Below, in pieces: positions 34,480 through 42,610 of a stretch of 64,000 bases of DNA. Source of the stretch: Psychrobacter sp. NG254 (GTDB lineage: Bacteria > Pseudomonadota > Gammaproteobacteria > Pseudomonadales > Moraxellaceae); contig NZ_JADHDA010000004.1 of the NCBI RefSeq assembly GCF_015277735.1, positions 62,001 through 126,000 of the forward strand, given 5' to 3'. The notes under the pieces are model-generated. The model ran no database searches, had not been told where the DNA came from, and saw nothing but the letters and a program-made list of their open reading frames with translations. How positions within the stretch are numbered: the stretch's first letter is position 1; each line of letters begins with the position of its first letter. The position numbers and the translations under genes were made by a program.

Positions 34480-35721
34480 ATGAATGCAAAAAATTTAGAA
34501 CAATTCGTCGGCATATCATTGCCACCAACGCCTTACTATGTATTGGATGAAGCCGCGATCGTGGCCAACATGAAAATCATCGCGCGGCTCTGTGAGTTGT
34601 CTGGTGCCAAGGCATTATTGGCACTAAAATGCTTCGCTACGTGGGGCGTGTTTGATGTCATGCAGCCGTATCTGCATGGTACAACCTCATCATCACTCAA
34701 TGAAGTCAGACTGGGGTATGAAACTTTTGGCAACAATGACGATGCTAATAGCCAAGGCAAAAAAGAGACTCATGCCTATAGCGTAGCCTATAGTGCCGAT
34801 GAGATGCCTGAAGTATTAAAATACGCTGATAAGATCATTTTTAACTCAATCTCGCAGCTCAATGCTTTTAGTGCGCAAGCACGTTCGAAAAACATTCCTG
34901 TAGGACTACGACTTAACCCGAAAACCAGCAATTCATCTTTTATCATTGCGGATCCTGCGCGCCCATTTAGTCGTTTGGGCGAGCATGATAAAGACAAAAT
35001 TGCAGCGGTGCTTGGCGACATTACGGGCGTTATGATTCACAACAACTGTGAGAACGACAGTTTTGAGGATTTTAGCGAAAGTTTGGCTGATATCGAAGTA
35101 CGATTCGGTGATATTTTGCAGCAGCTTGAGTGGGTCAGTTTGGGCGGCGGTATTCATTTCATCGCTCCTAACTATCCGCTAGAGAAGCTGGCCGAACGCT
35201 TAAAATCGTTTAGCGAAACCTATGGTGTGCAAGTCTACCTTGAGCCAGGTGAGGCGAGCATTCATGGCGCTGGCACATTGGTTACCACCGTTTTGGACAC
35301 CATGCACAATGAAAAAAACCTTGCCGTGGTTGATTCCTCTATTGAGGCGCATATGCTTGATTTACTGATTTATCGTGAGTCAGCACCCATTGCCGCTATC
35401 AATAATACAGCGGTGGATATCGCTCCTATCGGCCATTCAGTGATTGAGACGTCAGAACCGACGCTCGAAAACGGTACAGACAGTACGCTCATTTATGGCC
35501 GTTCTTGCCTAGCAGGGGATATCTTTGGTGAGTATGATTTGCCAAGTGATTTACAGATAGGCGATCAGATTGCCTTTGGTAATGCCGCAGGTTATACGAT
35601 GGTTAAGAAAAACTGGTTCAATGGTGTCAACATGCCTGCCATTGTGATTCGTCGCCTTGATGGATCGATTGATGTGCAGCGCGAGTTTGACTATCAAGAT
35701 TACAAAGCCAGCCTATCTTAA
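34480..35721 (+). CDS. nspC: Carboxynorspermidine/carboxyspermidine decarboxylase
   Basis: PLP enzyme (fold III, alanine-racemase type) that decarboxylates carboxy(nor)spermidine to (nor)spermidine, the last step of the alternative polyamine route. It has 413 residues. TPYYVLDEA near 17 opens the barrel, and KALLALKCFATW near 44 carries the PLP-binding Lys. HNNCEN near 188, the SLGGGIHF phosphate-binding loop near 224, YLEPGEA near 255 and the C-terminal YGRSCLAGDIFGEY with the active-site Cys near 346 all match NspC. The partner dehydrogenase gene follows after 311 bp, in the opposite order to the usual dehydrogenase-decarboxylase arrangement. The Shine-Dalgarno sequence is weak. Confidence 0.92.
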   Translation: MNAKNLEQFVGISLPPTPYYVLDEAAIVANMKIIARLCELSGAKALLALKCFATWGVFDVMQPYLHGTTSSSLNEVRLGYETFGNNDDANSQGKKETHAYSVAYSADEMPEVLKYADKIIFNSISQLNAFSAQARSKNIPVGLRLNPKTSNSSFIIADPARPFSRLGEHDKDKIAAVLGDITGVMIHNNCENDSFEDFSESLADIEVRFGDILQQLEWVSLGGGIHFIAPNYPLEKLAERLKSFSETYGVQVYLEPGEASIHGAGTLVTTVLDTMHNEKNLAVVDSSIEAHMLDLLIYRESAPIAAINNTAVDIAPIGHSVIETSEPTLENGTDSTLIYGRSCLAGDIFGEYDLPSDLQIGDQIAFGNAAGYTMVKKNWFNGVNMPAIVIRRLDGSIDVQREFDYQDYKASLS

Positions 35722-35872
35722 TGCTTAACACCAGTGCTTGATTTTTATTACCATGCTATTGTCGAGTTTTTATATTTTTAAGTAATTAAAAACAAAGGCT
35801 TAGCTTATATTGGTGAATATTTTAGCATCTGTGTTTTTTATACATTTTTTTTACCGATGATGTTATAAAAAT

Positions 35873-35881
35873 TGTTATAAT
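35873..35881 (+). promoter_or_regulatory. Extended -10 promoter for the carboxynorspermidine dehydrogenase gene
   Basis: TGTTATAAT, a perfect extended -10. Transcription would begin near 35888 and leave a leader of about 145 bases. Confidence 0.6.
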
Positions 35882-35883
35882 CG

Positions 35884-35918
35884 CGTCGGGCAAATACTAG
35901 AGTGGTATTTGCCCGACG
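35884..35918 (+). promoter_or_regulatory. 14-bp inverted repeat at the start of the polyamine-gene leader
   Basis: CGTCGGGCAAATAC (35884-35897) is perfectly inverted at 35905-35918 with a 7-base loop. It is not followed by Ts, so it is not a terminator. It could be an operator overlapping the start point or a 5' RNA hairpin. Confidence 0.65.
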
Positions 35919-36032
35919 GGTGCGTGGGTTTTCCTCGGTCTTCCTTTTTAATTCACGCATATCATTCACTCGTTTCTGTTTTGCATAGCCACAATCAATG
36001 GTATCGACAGGGACACAAAGGAGGATTGTTCA

Positions 36033-37307
36033 TTGAACACAAACCAACCAGTTAAGCCCAACAAAAAAGACGTACTCATCATCGGAGCAGGCGGTGTCGC
36101 TCAAGTGGTCGCGCATAAATGTGCGATGCATAATGATGTGCTTGGTGAGATTCATATCGCCTCACGTACCAAAGACAAGTGCGATGATATCGCGCAAAGC
36201 GTAAAAGAAAAAGACAGCTTTAAGCAAGCTGCGGTCTTGCACACGCATCAAGTCGATGCGATGGACAGCCAAGCGCTGGTGCAATTGATCAAAGAAATAG
36301 AGATTCAGATTGTCATTAATGTCGGCTCGGCATTTATCAATATGACGGTATTAGAAGCCTGTATTGAGACAGGTGTTGCTTATATTGACACGGCGATTCA
36401 TGAAGATCCACGCAAGATTTGTGAGACGCCGCCGTGGTACAACAACTACGAATGGCAACGTAAAGAGCGCTGTGCAGACAACAATGTCACTGCCATTTTA
36501 GGTGCAGGGTTCGATCCTGGTATGGTCAATGCTTATGCGCGTCTTGGCTATGACATGATGGATGCAGGTTCAGTTACCGATATCGATATCATTGATATCA
36601 ATGCGGGCAGCCATGGCAAGTACTTTGCGACCAACTTTGACCCAGAGATTAACTTCCGTGAGTTCACTGGTACCGTTTACTCTTGGCAAGACAGCAAGTG
36701 GCAGTCTAATAAAATGTTTGAAGTCAAACGTACAGACGATTTGCCAGTGGTTGGCGTACAGAATAGTTACCTGAGTGGTCATGATGAAGTTCATTCATTG
36801 TCAGCCAACTTAGATGTGCCAAACATTCGCTTTTGGATGGGCTTTGGTGAGCATTACATCAATGTCTTCACCGTCCTACAGAGCTTAGGATTGCTATCTG
36901 AGCAGCCAGTGATGACTGCTGAAGGCCAAGAAGTTGTGCCACTTAAAGTGGTCAAAGCAGTACTACCAGATCCAAGCTCGCTTGCACCGAACTATACAGG
37001 CAAGACCTGTATTGGTGATAAAGTCAAAGGCAAGATCAACGGTGTTGATAGCGAAGTCTTTATCTATAATGTCTCAGATCACAAAGACGCTTATAACGAA
37101 GTTGGTAGCCAAGGTATCTCTTATACCGCAGGCGTACCACCTGTTGCTGCTGCGATACTAGTCGCGACTGGCGAATGGGATGCAGGAAAGATGGTCAACG
37201 TCGAAGAGCTAGATGCCAAGCCGTTTATCAATCTATTAAACAAGATTGGTTTGCCAACGCGTATCAAAGATAGCGAAGGCGATAGAGCACTAGAGTTTGA
37301 TATTTAA
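36033..37307 (+). CDS. Carboxynorspermidine/carboxyspermidine dehydrogenase (saccharopine dehydrogenase family)
   Basis: Reductively condenses aspartate semialdehyde with diaminopropane or putrescine to carboxynorspermidine or carboxyspermidine using NADPH. The Rossmann motif GAGGVAQVVAHKCA is near residue 18, IASRTKDKCDD near 48, and the GAGFDPGMVNAYARL block typical of saccharopine-dehydrogenase-like reductases near 152. The length of 424 residues is slightly above the family norm. The start is TTG: AAAGGAGG (36017-36024) lies eight bases before TTG at 36033, and no ATG serves better. It pairs with nspC but has its own promoter and a structured leader. Confidence 0.92.
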   Translation: MNTNQPVKPNKKDVLIIGAGGVAQVVAHKCAMHNDVLGEIHIASRTKDKCDDIAQSVKEKDSFKQAAVLHTHQVDAMDSQALVQLIKEIEIQIVINVGSAFINMTVLEACIETGVAYIDTAIHEDPRKICETPPWYNNYEWQRKERCADNNVTAILGAGFDPGMVNAYARLGYDMMDAGSVTDIDIIDINAGSHGKYFATNFDPEINFREFTGTVYSWQDSKWQSNKMFEVKRTDDLPVVGVQNSYLSGHDEVHSLSANLDVPNIRFWMGFGEHYINVFTVLQSLGLLSEQPVMTAEGQEVVPLKVVKAVLPDPSSLAPNYTGKTCIGDKVKGKINGVDSEVFIYNVSDHKDAYNEVGSQGISYTAGVPPVAAAILVATGEWDAGKMVNVEELDAKPFINLLNKIGLPTRIKDSEGDRALEFDI

Positions 37308-37325
37308 ATAACGAGTTTGATTTAG

Positions 37326-37358
37326 AAAAGCCTATCTTCTATAGATAGGCTTTTTTGT
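37326..37358 (+). terminator. Terminator after the carboxynorspermidine dehydrogenase gene
   Basis: AAAAGCCTATCT pairs with AGATAGGCTTTT around a five-base loop, followed by Ts. Confidence 0.92.
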
Positions 37359-37675
37359 GTCTGATTGTATTGTAAAAAAGAGAAGCTTGATTCACTATTT
37401 TTATTGGGGGTGATTAGATACTACTAACTATGATAAAGAGCTGAGTATTTTCAAGGTTGATATATAGCGAACAATATTTATGAAAGCTCTCTGGTATTTG
37501 AGAAATAGGATTAAATATGGATATGGATATGGATATGGACGAGGTTTTAGCTAGACTGGTTTGATGTTGCTTTTAGATTGAATGAGTTTTCAATTTCATA
37601 CCACAGCATAATTTATAGACCATTAAATCGAACTATAAATTACGCCCAGAACTCATCATAGAACAGCAACTCAAG
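37359..37675. other. Intergenic region before htpX, 317 bp
   Basis: Convergent AT-rich spacer. It contains a four-unit hexamer repeat (37517-37540). No second terminator for htpX is clear. No gene is supported. Confidence 0.5.
37517..37540 (+). repeat. Hexanucleotide tandem repeat, (ATGGAT)x3 plus ATGGAC
   Basis: Four tandem 6-bp units. In frame they would encode alternating Met and Asp at the start of a 15-codon ORF preceded by AGGA, but the ORF is too short to call. Confidence 0.8.
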
Positions 37676-38590
37676 TCAGTCTTGATTAGGATTATAATTC
37701 CTTAACGCCGCAATACGGTCATCAAGCGTGGGGTGTGAGCGGAATAGATTAGCAATACTAAAGCCTTGAGTTTGTCCTGATGAGATCGCAAATGCTTTCA
37801 TACTCTCAGGCATTTGGTCGGGGCGCTGTGCAGAAGGGCGAAGTGCATCAAGCGCACTGATCATTTTTTCGCGGCTGGCAAGCTTTGCGCCCATTTGATC
37901 TGCACGGAATTCACGTAAGCGTGAGAACCACATCACGATGGCAGATGCCAAAAATCCAAGTAAGATATCCATCACAATACTGGTAATAAAGTAACCGATA
38001 CCTGGGCGATCACTGGTGTTTTTGAACACAGTACGGTCAACGAAGCTACCGATAATACGGGCAAAGAACATCACAAAGGCGTTCACCACGCCTTGAATAA
38101 GGGCAAGGGTTACCATATCACCGTTGGCTACATGACCAATCTCATGCGCCAGTACCGCTTCGACTTCATCGGCTGTCATATTCTGTAATAGACCAGACGA
38201 TACCGCCACCAGCGCCTTGTTCTTATTCCAACCAGTCGCAAAAGCATTTGGCTGCGAATTATTGAAGATACCGACTTCAGGCATACCGATATTTACTGCT
38301 CGCGCTTGTTTGGCTACTGTATCGACTAGCCATTGCTCAGTCGAGTTACGAGGGGATTCTATCACCACTGTACCCGTTGATCTTTTAGCCATCCACTTTG
38401 ATATAAATAGCGACACCATCGAGCCAACCATACCGTAGATACCACACATAACGGTAAGACTGATATAGTTAAGACCACCTGCACTGTGCACACCGCCAAT
38501 CCCAAAAAATCTGGATAGTATGCCAAATACAATGCTAAACACTACAATAACGGCTAAGTTGGTCAACAAAAACAAGCCAATACGCATCAT
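37676..38590 (-). CDS. htpX: Membrane zinc protease HtpX
   Basis: M48B metalloprotease of the inner membrane that degrades misfolded membrane proteins alongside FtsH. It has 304 residues, with two N-terminal membrane helices (residues 5-28 and about 38-58), the zinc motif [11 protein letters not shown] near 145 and two further hydrophobic segments near 160-225. The third-ligand Glu is in the [13 protein letters not shown] block near 228. [15 protein letters not shown] near 108 is typical of HtpX. The frame starts with two consecutive ATG codons; the exact one is not decided by a clear ribosome site. It stands alone. Confidence 0.95.
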   Translation of the reverse strand: MMRIGLFLLTNLAVIVVFSIVFGILSRFFGIGGVHSAGGLNYISLTVMCGIYGMVGSMVSLFISKWMAKRSTGTVVIESPRNSTEQWLVDTVAKQARAVNIGMPEVGIFNNSQPNAFATGWNKNKALVAVSSGLLQNMTADEVEAVLAHEIGHVANGDMVTLALIQGVVNAFVMFFARIIGSFVDRTVFKNTSDRPGIGYFITSIVMDILLGFLASAIVMWFSRLREFRADQMGAKLASREKMISALDALRPSAQRPDQMPESMKAFAISSGQTQGFSIANLFRSHPTLDDRIAALRNYNPNQD

Positions 38591-38756
38591 TACGTTAAAT
38601 TCCTATTCAATAGATCGGTAGTGCCTCAACAGAGCGTTATCTCAGAGGATTATTTGATATGATAGATTTTACTTTGGTTTTATATCAATAGTGTCAGTTT
38701 AATGAGGGCATATTGTATAGTCAATAATGGCGCTAACCGCAATAGGAATGAGTGTT

Positions 38757-39392
38757 ATGGCAAACCGTAGCTATCTTTATTCGACCAACATTATCCCCAA
38801 ACCAAATCAAAATGAGAGTAGCCGTGTGCTAACTGGTATCTCAGAATATAATTACGACATTCCGATCGTTTTTAAAATTTTGCTCTCTGGTAATCCGCAA
38901 GCCTGTACATCAGTAATTTGGGATAGCCCTGAAAAGATTGCTCTCATTGGAGATTATGCCAGTGGTGTGCAAAACCTTGAGGTATTCTTAGCCAAAATTG
39001 TCTTGCCTGAGGCACAAGTCCCTATTGCTGAGGCGCTTGAGTTCTTAAAAGACCCAAAAAATCAAAGCCAGTATTTTATTTTAGAATGTGGTGAGATCTT
39101 TGAGATGAGTGAAACACCAGTAGAGGTACAAAACCTGTCACTTCTTAATCAAGTGCAGAACCTGCAGCCTGAGATAGCAGCGGCATATCAGTCACTGTTG
39201 TCACCTGCGCCAGTAGTGAGCGAGCAGCCTAAACCTATTGGCTTCTTGGCAAAACTGTTCGGTCGTCGCTCAACACCGCCAAAAGCATTGTCCGCGAATA
39301 ACCCAGAACAAGCTATCTACGATCTCGGCCTTGGACTCTGGTCAAATATTCTGTATTTTGACTTCTCGGAATCAGACGATGACCAAAACTAA
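38757..39392 (+). CDS. Hypothetical protein, DUF7822-like
   Basis: Soluble acidic protein of 211 residues with no membrane segment. The opening MANRSYLYS resembles, from memory, the DUF7822 group, for which I know no function. The frame opens earlier at 38727, but the ATG at 38757 follows AGGAATGAG at a usable distance and begins with the family-like sequence. A Pro/Lys-rich linker (about residues 150-180, with LAKLFGRRS) separates a C-terminal acidic tail ending DDDQN. The phzF-like gene follows 33 bp later on the same strand. Confidence 0.6.
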   Translation: MANRSYLYSTNIIPKPNQNESSRVLTGISEYNYDIPIVFKILLSGNPQACTSVIWDSPEKIALIGDYASGVQNLEVFLAKIVLPEAQVPIAEALEFLKDPKNQSQYFILECGEIFEMSETPVEVQNLSLLNQVQNLQPEIAAAYQSLLSPAPVVSEQPKPIGFLAKLFGRRSTPPKALSANNPEQAIYDLGLGLWSNILYFDFSESDDDQN

Positions 39393-39425
39393 TCTTTAAA
39401 AAATGTATAAAAACGAGAATATAAA

Positions 39426-40247
39426 ATGCAAATAGAAATGAATGTCATCGATGCTTTTACTGATCACGTTTTTAAGGGCAATTCAGCCGCGGTTATTATC
39501 ACAGACAGTTGGTTGTCCGATGCGCTGATGCAATCTATCGCGATGGAGAACAATCTATCCGAGACGGCTTTTTTAGTTTTAGATAAAACTGATGACAGAG
39601 ATATTTACCATATCCGCTGGTTTTCACCGTTTACTGAGATTGCATTTTGCGGGCATGCGACCTTGGCTTCAGCCTTTGTGTTGTTTAAGAAAAATCCGAC
39701 TTTCAAGTCGATTAAACTTTCAGCCAAAGCGGTGGGGGTGTTAACCGTTGTGCAGATGGATTCTGGCAAAATACAAATGGATTTTCCAAACAGAAAGCCT
39801 GAAAAGGTGACTGATATTCCTGATGATTTATTGGCGGGTCTCTCTATTACGCCTGTTGACGTTTATCGCAATGCTCAAGCGTATTTTGTGATTTATAATT
39901 CTGAAGCTGACGTCTTAACAGTAGAACGTGATAATGACGCCCTAAAGCAGCTAGCACCTTATGATGTGGCTGTGACTTGTCAGGCAAAGTCAGAAAACTA
40001 TCATAATTACGATTTTATATCGAGGTACTTTTGGCCAGCAAATGGTGGTGATGAAGACCCAGTGACAGGGTCTGCGCATACAGGTTTAGCACCATTGTGG
40101 GCTGAGCGTTTGGAGAAAAATGAATTGCTTGCTTACCAAGCTTCTAGTCGCGGTGGGGTACTCGATTGTGTAGTAACAGGTAATAGGGTACATATTTCTG
40201 GCCATGCTGTACAGTATCTGACTGGGTTTATCACGATTGAGGAGTAG
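39426..40247 (+). CDS. PhzF family isomerase-like protein
   Basis: Member of the PhzF/diaminopimelate-epimerase fold, 273 residues. The N-terminal FTDHVFKGNSAAV near 11, the NLSETAFL block near 44 with the catalytic Glu, IRWFSPFTEIAFCGHAT near 62 and the C-terminal DEDPVTGSAHTGLAPLW near 210 are all present. Most PhzF proteins outside phenazine clusters have no assigned substrate, and there are no phenazine genes here. ynfA follows after only 6 bp, so the two are co-transcribed. Confidence 0.9.
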   Translation: MQIEMNVIDAFTDHVFKGNSAAVIITDSWLSDALMQSIAMENNLSETAFLVLDKTDDRDIYHIRWFSPFTEIAFCGHATLASAFVLFKKNPTFKSIKLSAKAVGVLTVVQMDSGKIQMDFPNRKPEKVTDIPDDLLAGLSITPVDVYRNAQAYFVIYNSEADVLTVERDNDALKQLAPYDVAVTCQAKSENYHNYDFISRYFWPANGGDEDPVTGSAHTGLAPLWAERLEKNELLAYQASSRGGVLDCVVTGNRVHISGHAVQYLTGFITIEE

Positions 40248-40253
40248 GTAAGT

Positions 40254-40586
40254 TTGACAGAATTAAAGACGGTTAGCTTGTTTGCGCTGACAGCATTGGC
40301 TGAGATTGCAGGATGTTATTTGCCTTATTTATGGCTGCGAGAAGGTAAGTCGATTTGGTTACTGATTCCCGCTGCACTTAGCTTAGCAGCGTTTGTCTGG
40401 TTATTGTCACTACATCCGACTGCTGCAGGTAGAGTTTATGCAGCCTACGGTGGTGTCTATATTTGTATGGCGATTTTATGGTTGTGGACAGTCAATGGTA
40501 TTCGCCCAACCGTCTGGGATATAGTAGGTTCAGTAGTTGCACTGCTAGGCATGGCGATTATTATGTTTGCACCGCGCAGTGGCTAA
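40254..40586 (+). CDS. ynfA: YnfA/UPF0060 family small membrane protein
   Basis: A 110-residue inner-membrane protein with four helices. The family motifs [18 protein letters not shown] (near 9) and [12 protein letters not shown] (near 59) are clear. UPF0060 proteins are related to small multidrug-resistance-type transporters, though function is not settled. The start is TTG at 40254, with GAGGAGTAGG ahead of it and only six bases after the phzF-like stop. The stop codon TAA lies at the left boundary of the 170-bp repeat element, so the last bases of the gene and the repeat are joined. Confidence 0.9.
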   Translation: MTELKTVSLFALTALAEIAGCYLPYLWLREGKSIWLLIPAALSLAAFVWLLSLHPTAAGRVYAAYGGVYICMAILWLWTVNGIRPTVWDIVGSVVALLGMAIIMFAPRSG

Positions 40587-40755
40587 GGCGGGTCCTCAAT
40601 TCAATCAATAGTCATCTAAATGAGTTAAAAATGGCTAAATCTTGCCAAACGGCGTCAAATAGCTGACTAATATCTCGATATTATCTGCGCTATTTTCCTT
40701 GTTTGACTGCAATTTATCTCATTTTTATCACCATTTTTCAAATGAGGACACGTCC
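40586..40755 (+). repeat. 170-bp TA-flanked miniature element, copy 1
   Basis: It begins AGGCGGGTCCTCAATT and ends AATGAGGACACGTCC; the ends are imperfect inverted repeats of about 17 bp. TA flanks both sides (40584-40585 and 40756-40757), consistent with a TA target duplication. Copy 2 at 61177-61346 has the same length and orientation, and most positions are identical. No transposase is encoded. Confidence 0.85.
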
Positions 40756-40763
40756 TAGTCAAA

Positions 40764-40797
40764 AAAAAGGCTCATCAAATCTAATGATGAGCCGTTC
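40764..40797 (-). terminator. Terminator of the 40-residue basic protein gene
   Basis: GGCTCATCA (about 40769-40777) pairs with TGATGAGCC (about 40785-40793). The A run on its left becomes a run of seven or more Ts on the minus strand. Confidence 0.82.
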
Positions 40798-40857
40798 TAT
40801 GAGATTAATATTTATTGACCTAATAGCTATTTACTTAATATTTATATACATAAAATA

Positions 40858-40980
40858 TTAGTGATTACCTAAAATACTGCTGTTGCCATCTTTCTTTGAT
40901 TGTTTGGCGGCTTTTTTCTCTTTCGCGGTCAAAAGTGGCTTCTTTTTGACATTCTTTTTACTGTCTTGACCTTTACTCAT
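40858..40980 (-). CDS. Small basic conserved-type protein, 40 residues
   Basis: Begins MSKGQDSKKNVKKK and is about one third Lys, with an Ala/Lys-rich middle and a GNSSIL tail. AGAGGAAACCACC directly precedes the ATG at 40980, while the longer frame up to 41061 has no ribosome site, so the short start is chosen. A proper terminator follows. Small Lys-rich proteins opening MSKGxxxKK occur in many proteobacteria, to my knowledge without function; nucleic-acid binding is a guess from charge. It has its own promoter region, divergent from queD. Confidence 0.65.
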   Translation of the reverse strand: MSKGQDSKKNVKKKPLLTAKEKKAAKQSKKDGNSSILGNH

Positions 40981-41394
40981 GGTGGTTTCCTCTTTAGACA
41001 ACGCATATGATTCTCTAAGCCAAACTGAGCTGGCTTGAGGCGATATGGTTACGACTAACATAGTCGTTTACTAAATTGAGTATAGGCCTAAGCATTAATA
41101 ATAGATAGCACTCGCATAATTCATTTACGATTTAATCGTCCTAGGCTGTTGGCTAAGTAATATGAATAAGTGGTTTGGGCTAAGTGGTCTTTTATCAAAA
41201 TAACGTGGCTTATATAAATGGACGTAGCGATGAAAGATCAATAGATTCGCTCAATCAATCATCATGTTAATAAGTGCTTACTTACGGATACCTGACGATT
41301 TGCTATAATGAATGATAAACCGATTAATAAATGCGGCAAACCCTTACTTATTCACATCTAGCACTATGCTGCTCACTGTTTTGGTCAAATTATT
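40981..41394. other. Intergenic region between the small basic protein gene and queD, 414 bp
   Basis: Divergent promoter region. The extended -10 at 41301-41309 points to queD. No further gene or hairpin of note. Confidence 0.5.
41301..41309 (+). promoter_or_regulatory. Extended -10 promoter upstream of queD
   Basis: TGCTATAAT matches the TGn-TATAAT consensus, about 85 bp before the queD ATG. The -35 match is poor. Confidence 0.5.
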
Positions 41395-42015
41395 ATGCGT
41401 ATTCGTAAACTATTTAAATTTGAAAATGCTCACATCGTTCGCAACTGTAGCTCTGAGCGTTGCAAGCACTCTATTCATGGTCACAGTTATCAGATTGAGC
41501 TGATTTTAGAGGCCAACCGTTTAGACCATGGACAAATGGTCTATGATTTTGGCTTGCTCAAATCCTCTATCAAAGACATCATTGACAGCTTCGATCACGC
41601 CATTTGTTTTTGGAACAAAGATGATCCAGAGTACGTTGCAGCTTGTAAGAAATTTAGTGCACGCTGGATAAGTTTGCCAGTATCACCATCAGCCGAGCAG
41701 TTTTCGCGAGTGATATTCTTTTGGGCGCAGGAGATACTGCGTCAGACACAAATGCAAAATGGTGAAGCTGATGTCAGTGTTTACTCAGTGATTGCCCATG
41801 AGACAGCAACAGGTTACGCGCAGTGTTTCGCTGAAGATGTTGCCAATGACCAAATGGGGAAGCTGGTTTTAGAGGACTTTGAATTTAGCGAGCAAGTCAG
41901 TGCTGAATGGAGTGATTCTGAGCTGTACGCCAAGCTAATTCGTGGTGAGAGCTTTACCAACCCGACTGTGACCATGCAGGTACAGACAGAGCAAGTACAA
42001 GCAGGTTCAGTCTGA
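41395..42015 (+). CDS. queD: 6-carboxy-5,6,7,8-tetrahydropterin synthase family protein
   Basis: Predicted enzyme of queuosine precursor synthesis, converting dihydroneopterin triphosphate to 6-carboxytetrahydropterin. The N-terminal half carries the fold signature: His13, a Cys-rich stretch with Cys23, then HGHSY with His28 and His30 as zinc ligands, and DFGLLKSSIKDIID near 51 followed by FDHAIC near 66. The C-terminal VYSVIAHETATGYAQ near 126 carries the Glu of the catalytic set. At 206 residues it is much longer than the usual 120, with an internal insertion near 75-110 and a C-terminal tail. Its TGA overlaps the tsaE ATG by one base. Confidence 0.85.
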   Translation: MRIRKLFKFENAHIVRNCSSERCKHSIHGHSYQIELILEANRLDHGQMVYDFGLLKSSIKDIIDSFDHAICFWNKDDPEYVAACKKFSARWISLPVSPSAEQFSRVIFFWAQEILRQTQMQNGEADVSVYSVIAHETATGYAQCFAEDVANDQMGKLVLEDFEFSEQVSAEWSDSELYAKLIRGESFTNPTVTMQVQTEQVQAGSV

Positions 42016-42560
42016 TGCGTGAGGATCAATCTATAGAAAATGGCGAATACCTAAAGACTCTGATATTAAACTCTGAGAAAGACACTCAATCATTGGCTGA
42101 GCAATTAGCGACATTGCCACTTACAGGCAGCGTATGGCTAGCAGGTGACTTGGGTGCAGGTAAGACCACATTGACACGCTACTGGCTACAAGCACTGGGT
42201 CACACAGGCGCGGTGAAAAGCCCGACGTATACCTTGGTCGAGCCCTATAGTATCGAGCAAAATAACGGTTCGGTGAAGCCTGTCTATCATGCAGATTTGT
42301 ATCGTCTCCAAGATCCAGAAGAGTTATCTTTCATCGGCTTTGATGAGTATCTAGACGAGCCTAATGCATTGGTCATCATCGAATGGGCCAGTCGCGCGGA
42401 TGGCTATTTACCCTTGCCAACGTTATTCATCGATATGACGCAAAGTGAGCGCGATGATGCAGAGACCAGTGGTACAAGTAATGAATCTCGTCAAGTGGTG
42501 CTGCGACTATCGATAGCAGGACAAGCACAAGGTATCGATTTATCAAGCCTCACCCTCTGA
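42015..42560 (+). CDS. tsaE: tRNA threonylcarbamoyladenosine biosynthesis ATPase TsaE
   Basis: ATPase that drives the TsaB-TsaD complex making t6A37 in ANN-decoding tRNAs. The P-loop GDLGAGKTTLTR is near residue 45, KSPTYTLVEPY near 70 and the YHADLYRLQDPEEL block near 93, followed by IIEWASRADGYLP near 126. It has 181 residues, slightly longer than E. coli TsaE through polar termini. Start ATG overlaps the queD stop, so translation is probably coupled. The tsaE-mutL-miaA-hfq order matches the enterobacterial operon without amiB. Confidence 0.95.
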   Translation: MREDQSIENGEYLKTLILNSEKDTQSLAEQLATLPLTGSVWLAGDLGAGKTTLTRYWLQALGHTGAVKSPTYTLVEPYSIEQNNGSVKPVYHADLYRLQDPEELSFIGFDEYLDEPNALVIIEWASRADGYLPLPTLFIDMTQSERDDAETSGTSNESRQVVLRLSIAGQAQGIDLSSLTL

Positions 42561-42610
42561 ATAGGGTCAATTACTAACTTCCAAACCAGCTAAAAATATG
42601 AAAGTCATCC

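Larger units (their letters stand above)
35722..36032 (+). other. Intergenic leader between nspC and the carboxynorspermidine dehydrogenase gene, 311 bp
   Basis: It holds an extended -10 promoter (35873-35881), a perfect 14-bp inverted repeat directly after it, a pyrimidine stretch that could pair with the ribosome site, and the ribosome site itself. No gene is present. Confidence 0.6.

Noticed and set aside
35884..35918. Terminator of nspC
   Set aside because: The 14-bp stem is strong, but no T run follows and it lies directly after a -10 promoter, so a leader or operator role fits better.
37517..37564. 15-codon ORF beginning with Met-Asp repeats as a gene
   Set aside because: It is too short and unsupported by any similarity; kept only as a repeat.
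41312..41503. 63-codon plus frame overlapping queD
   Set aside because: It is out of frame with queD, overlaps its conserved N-terminus and shows no ribosome site.
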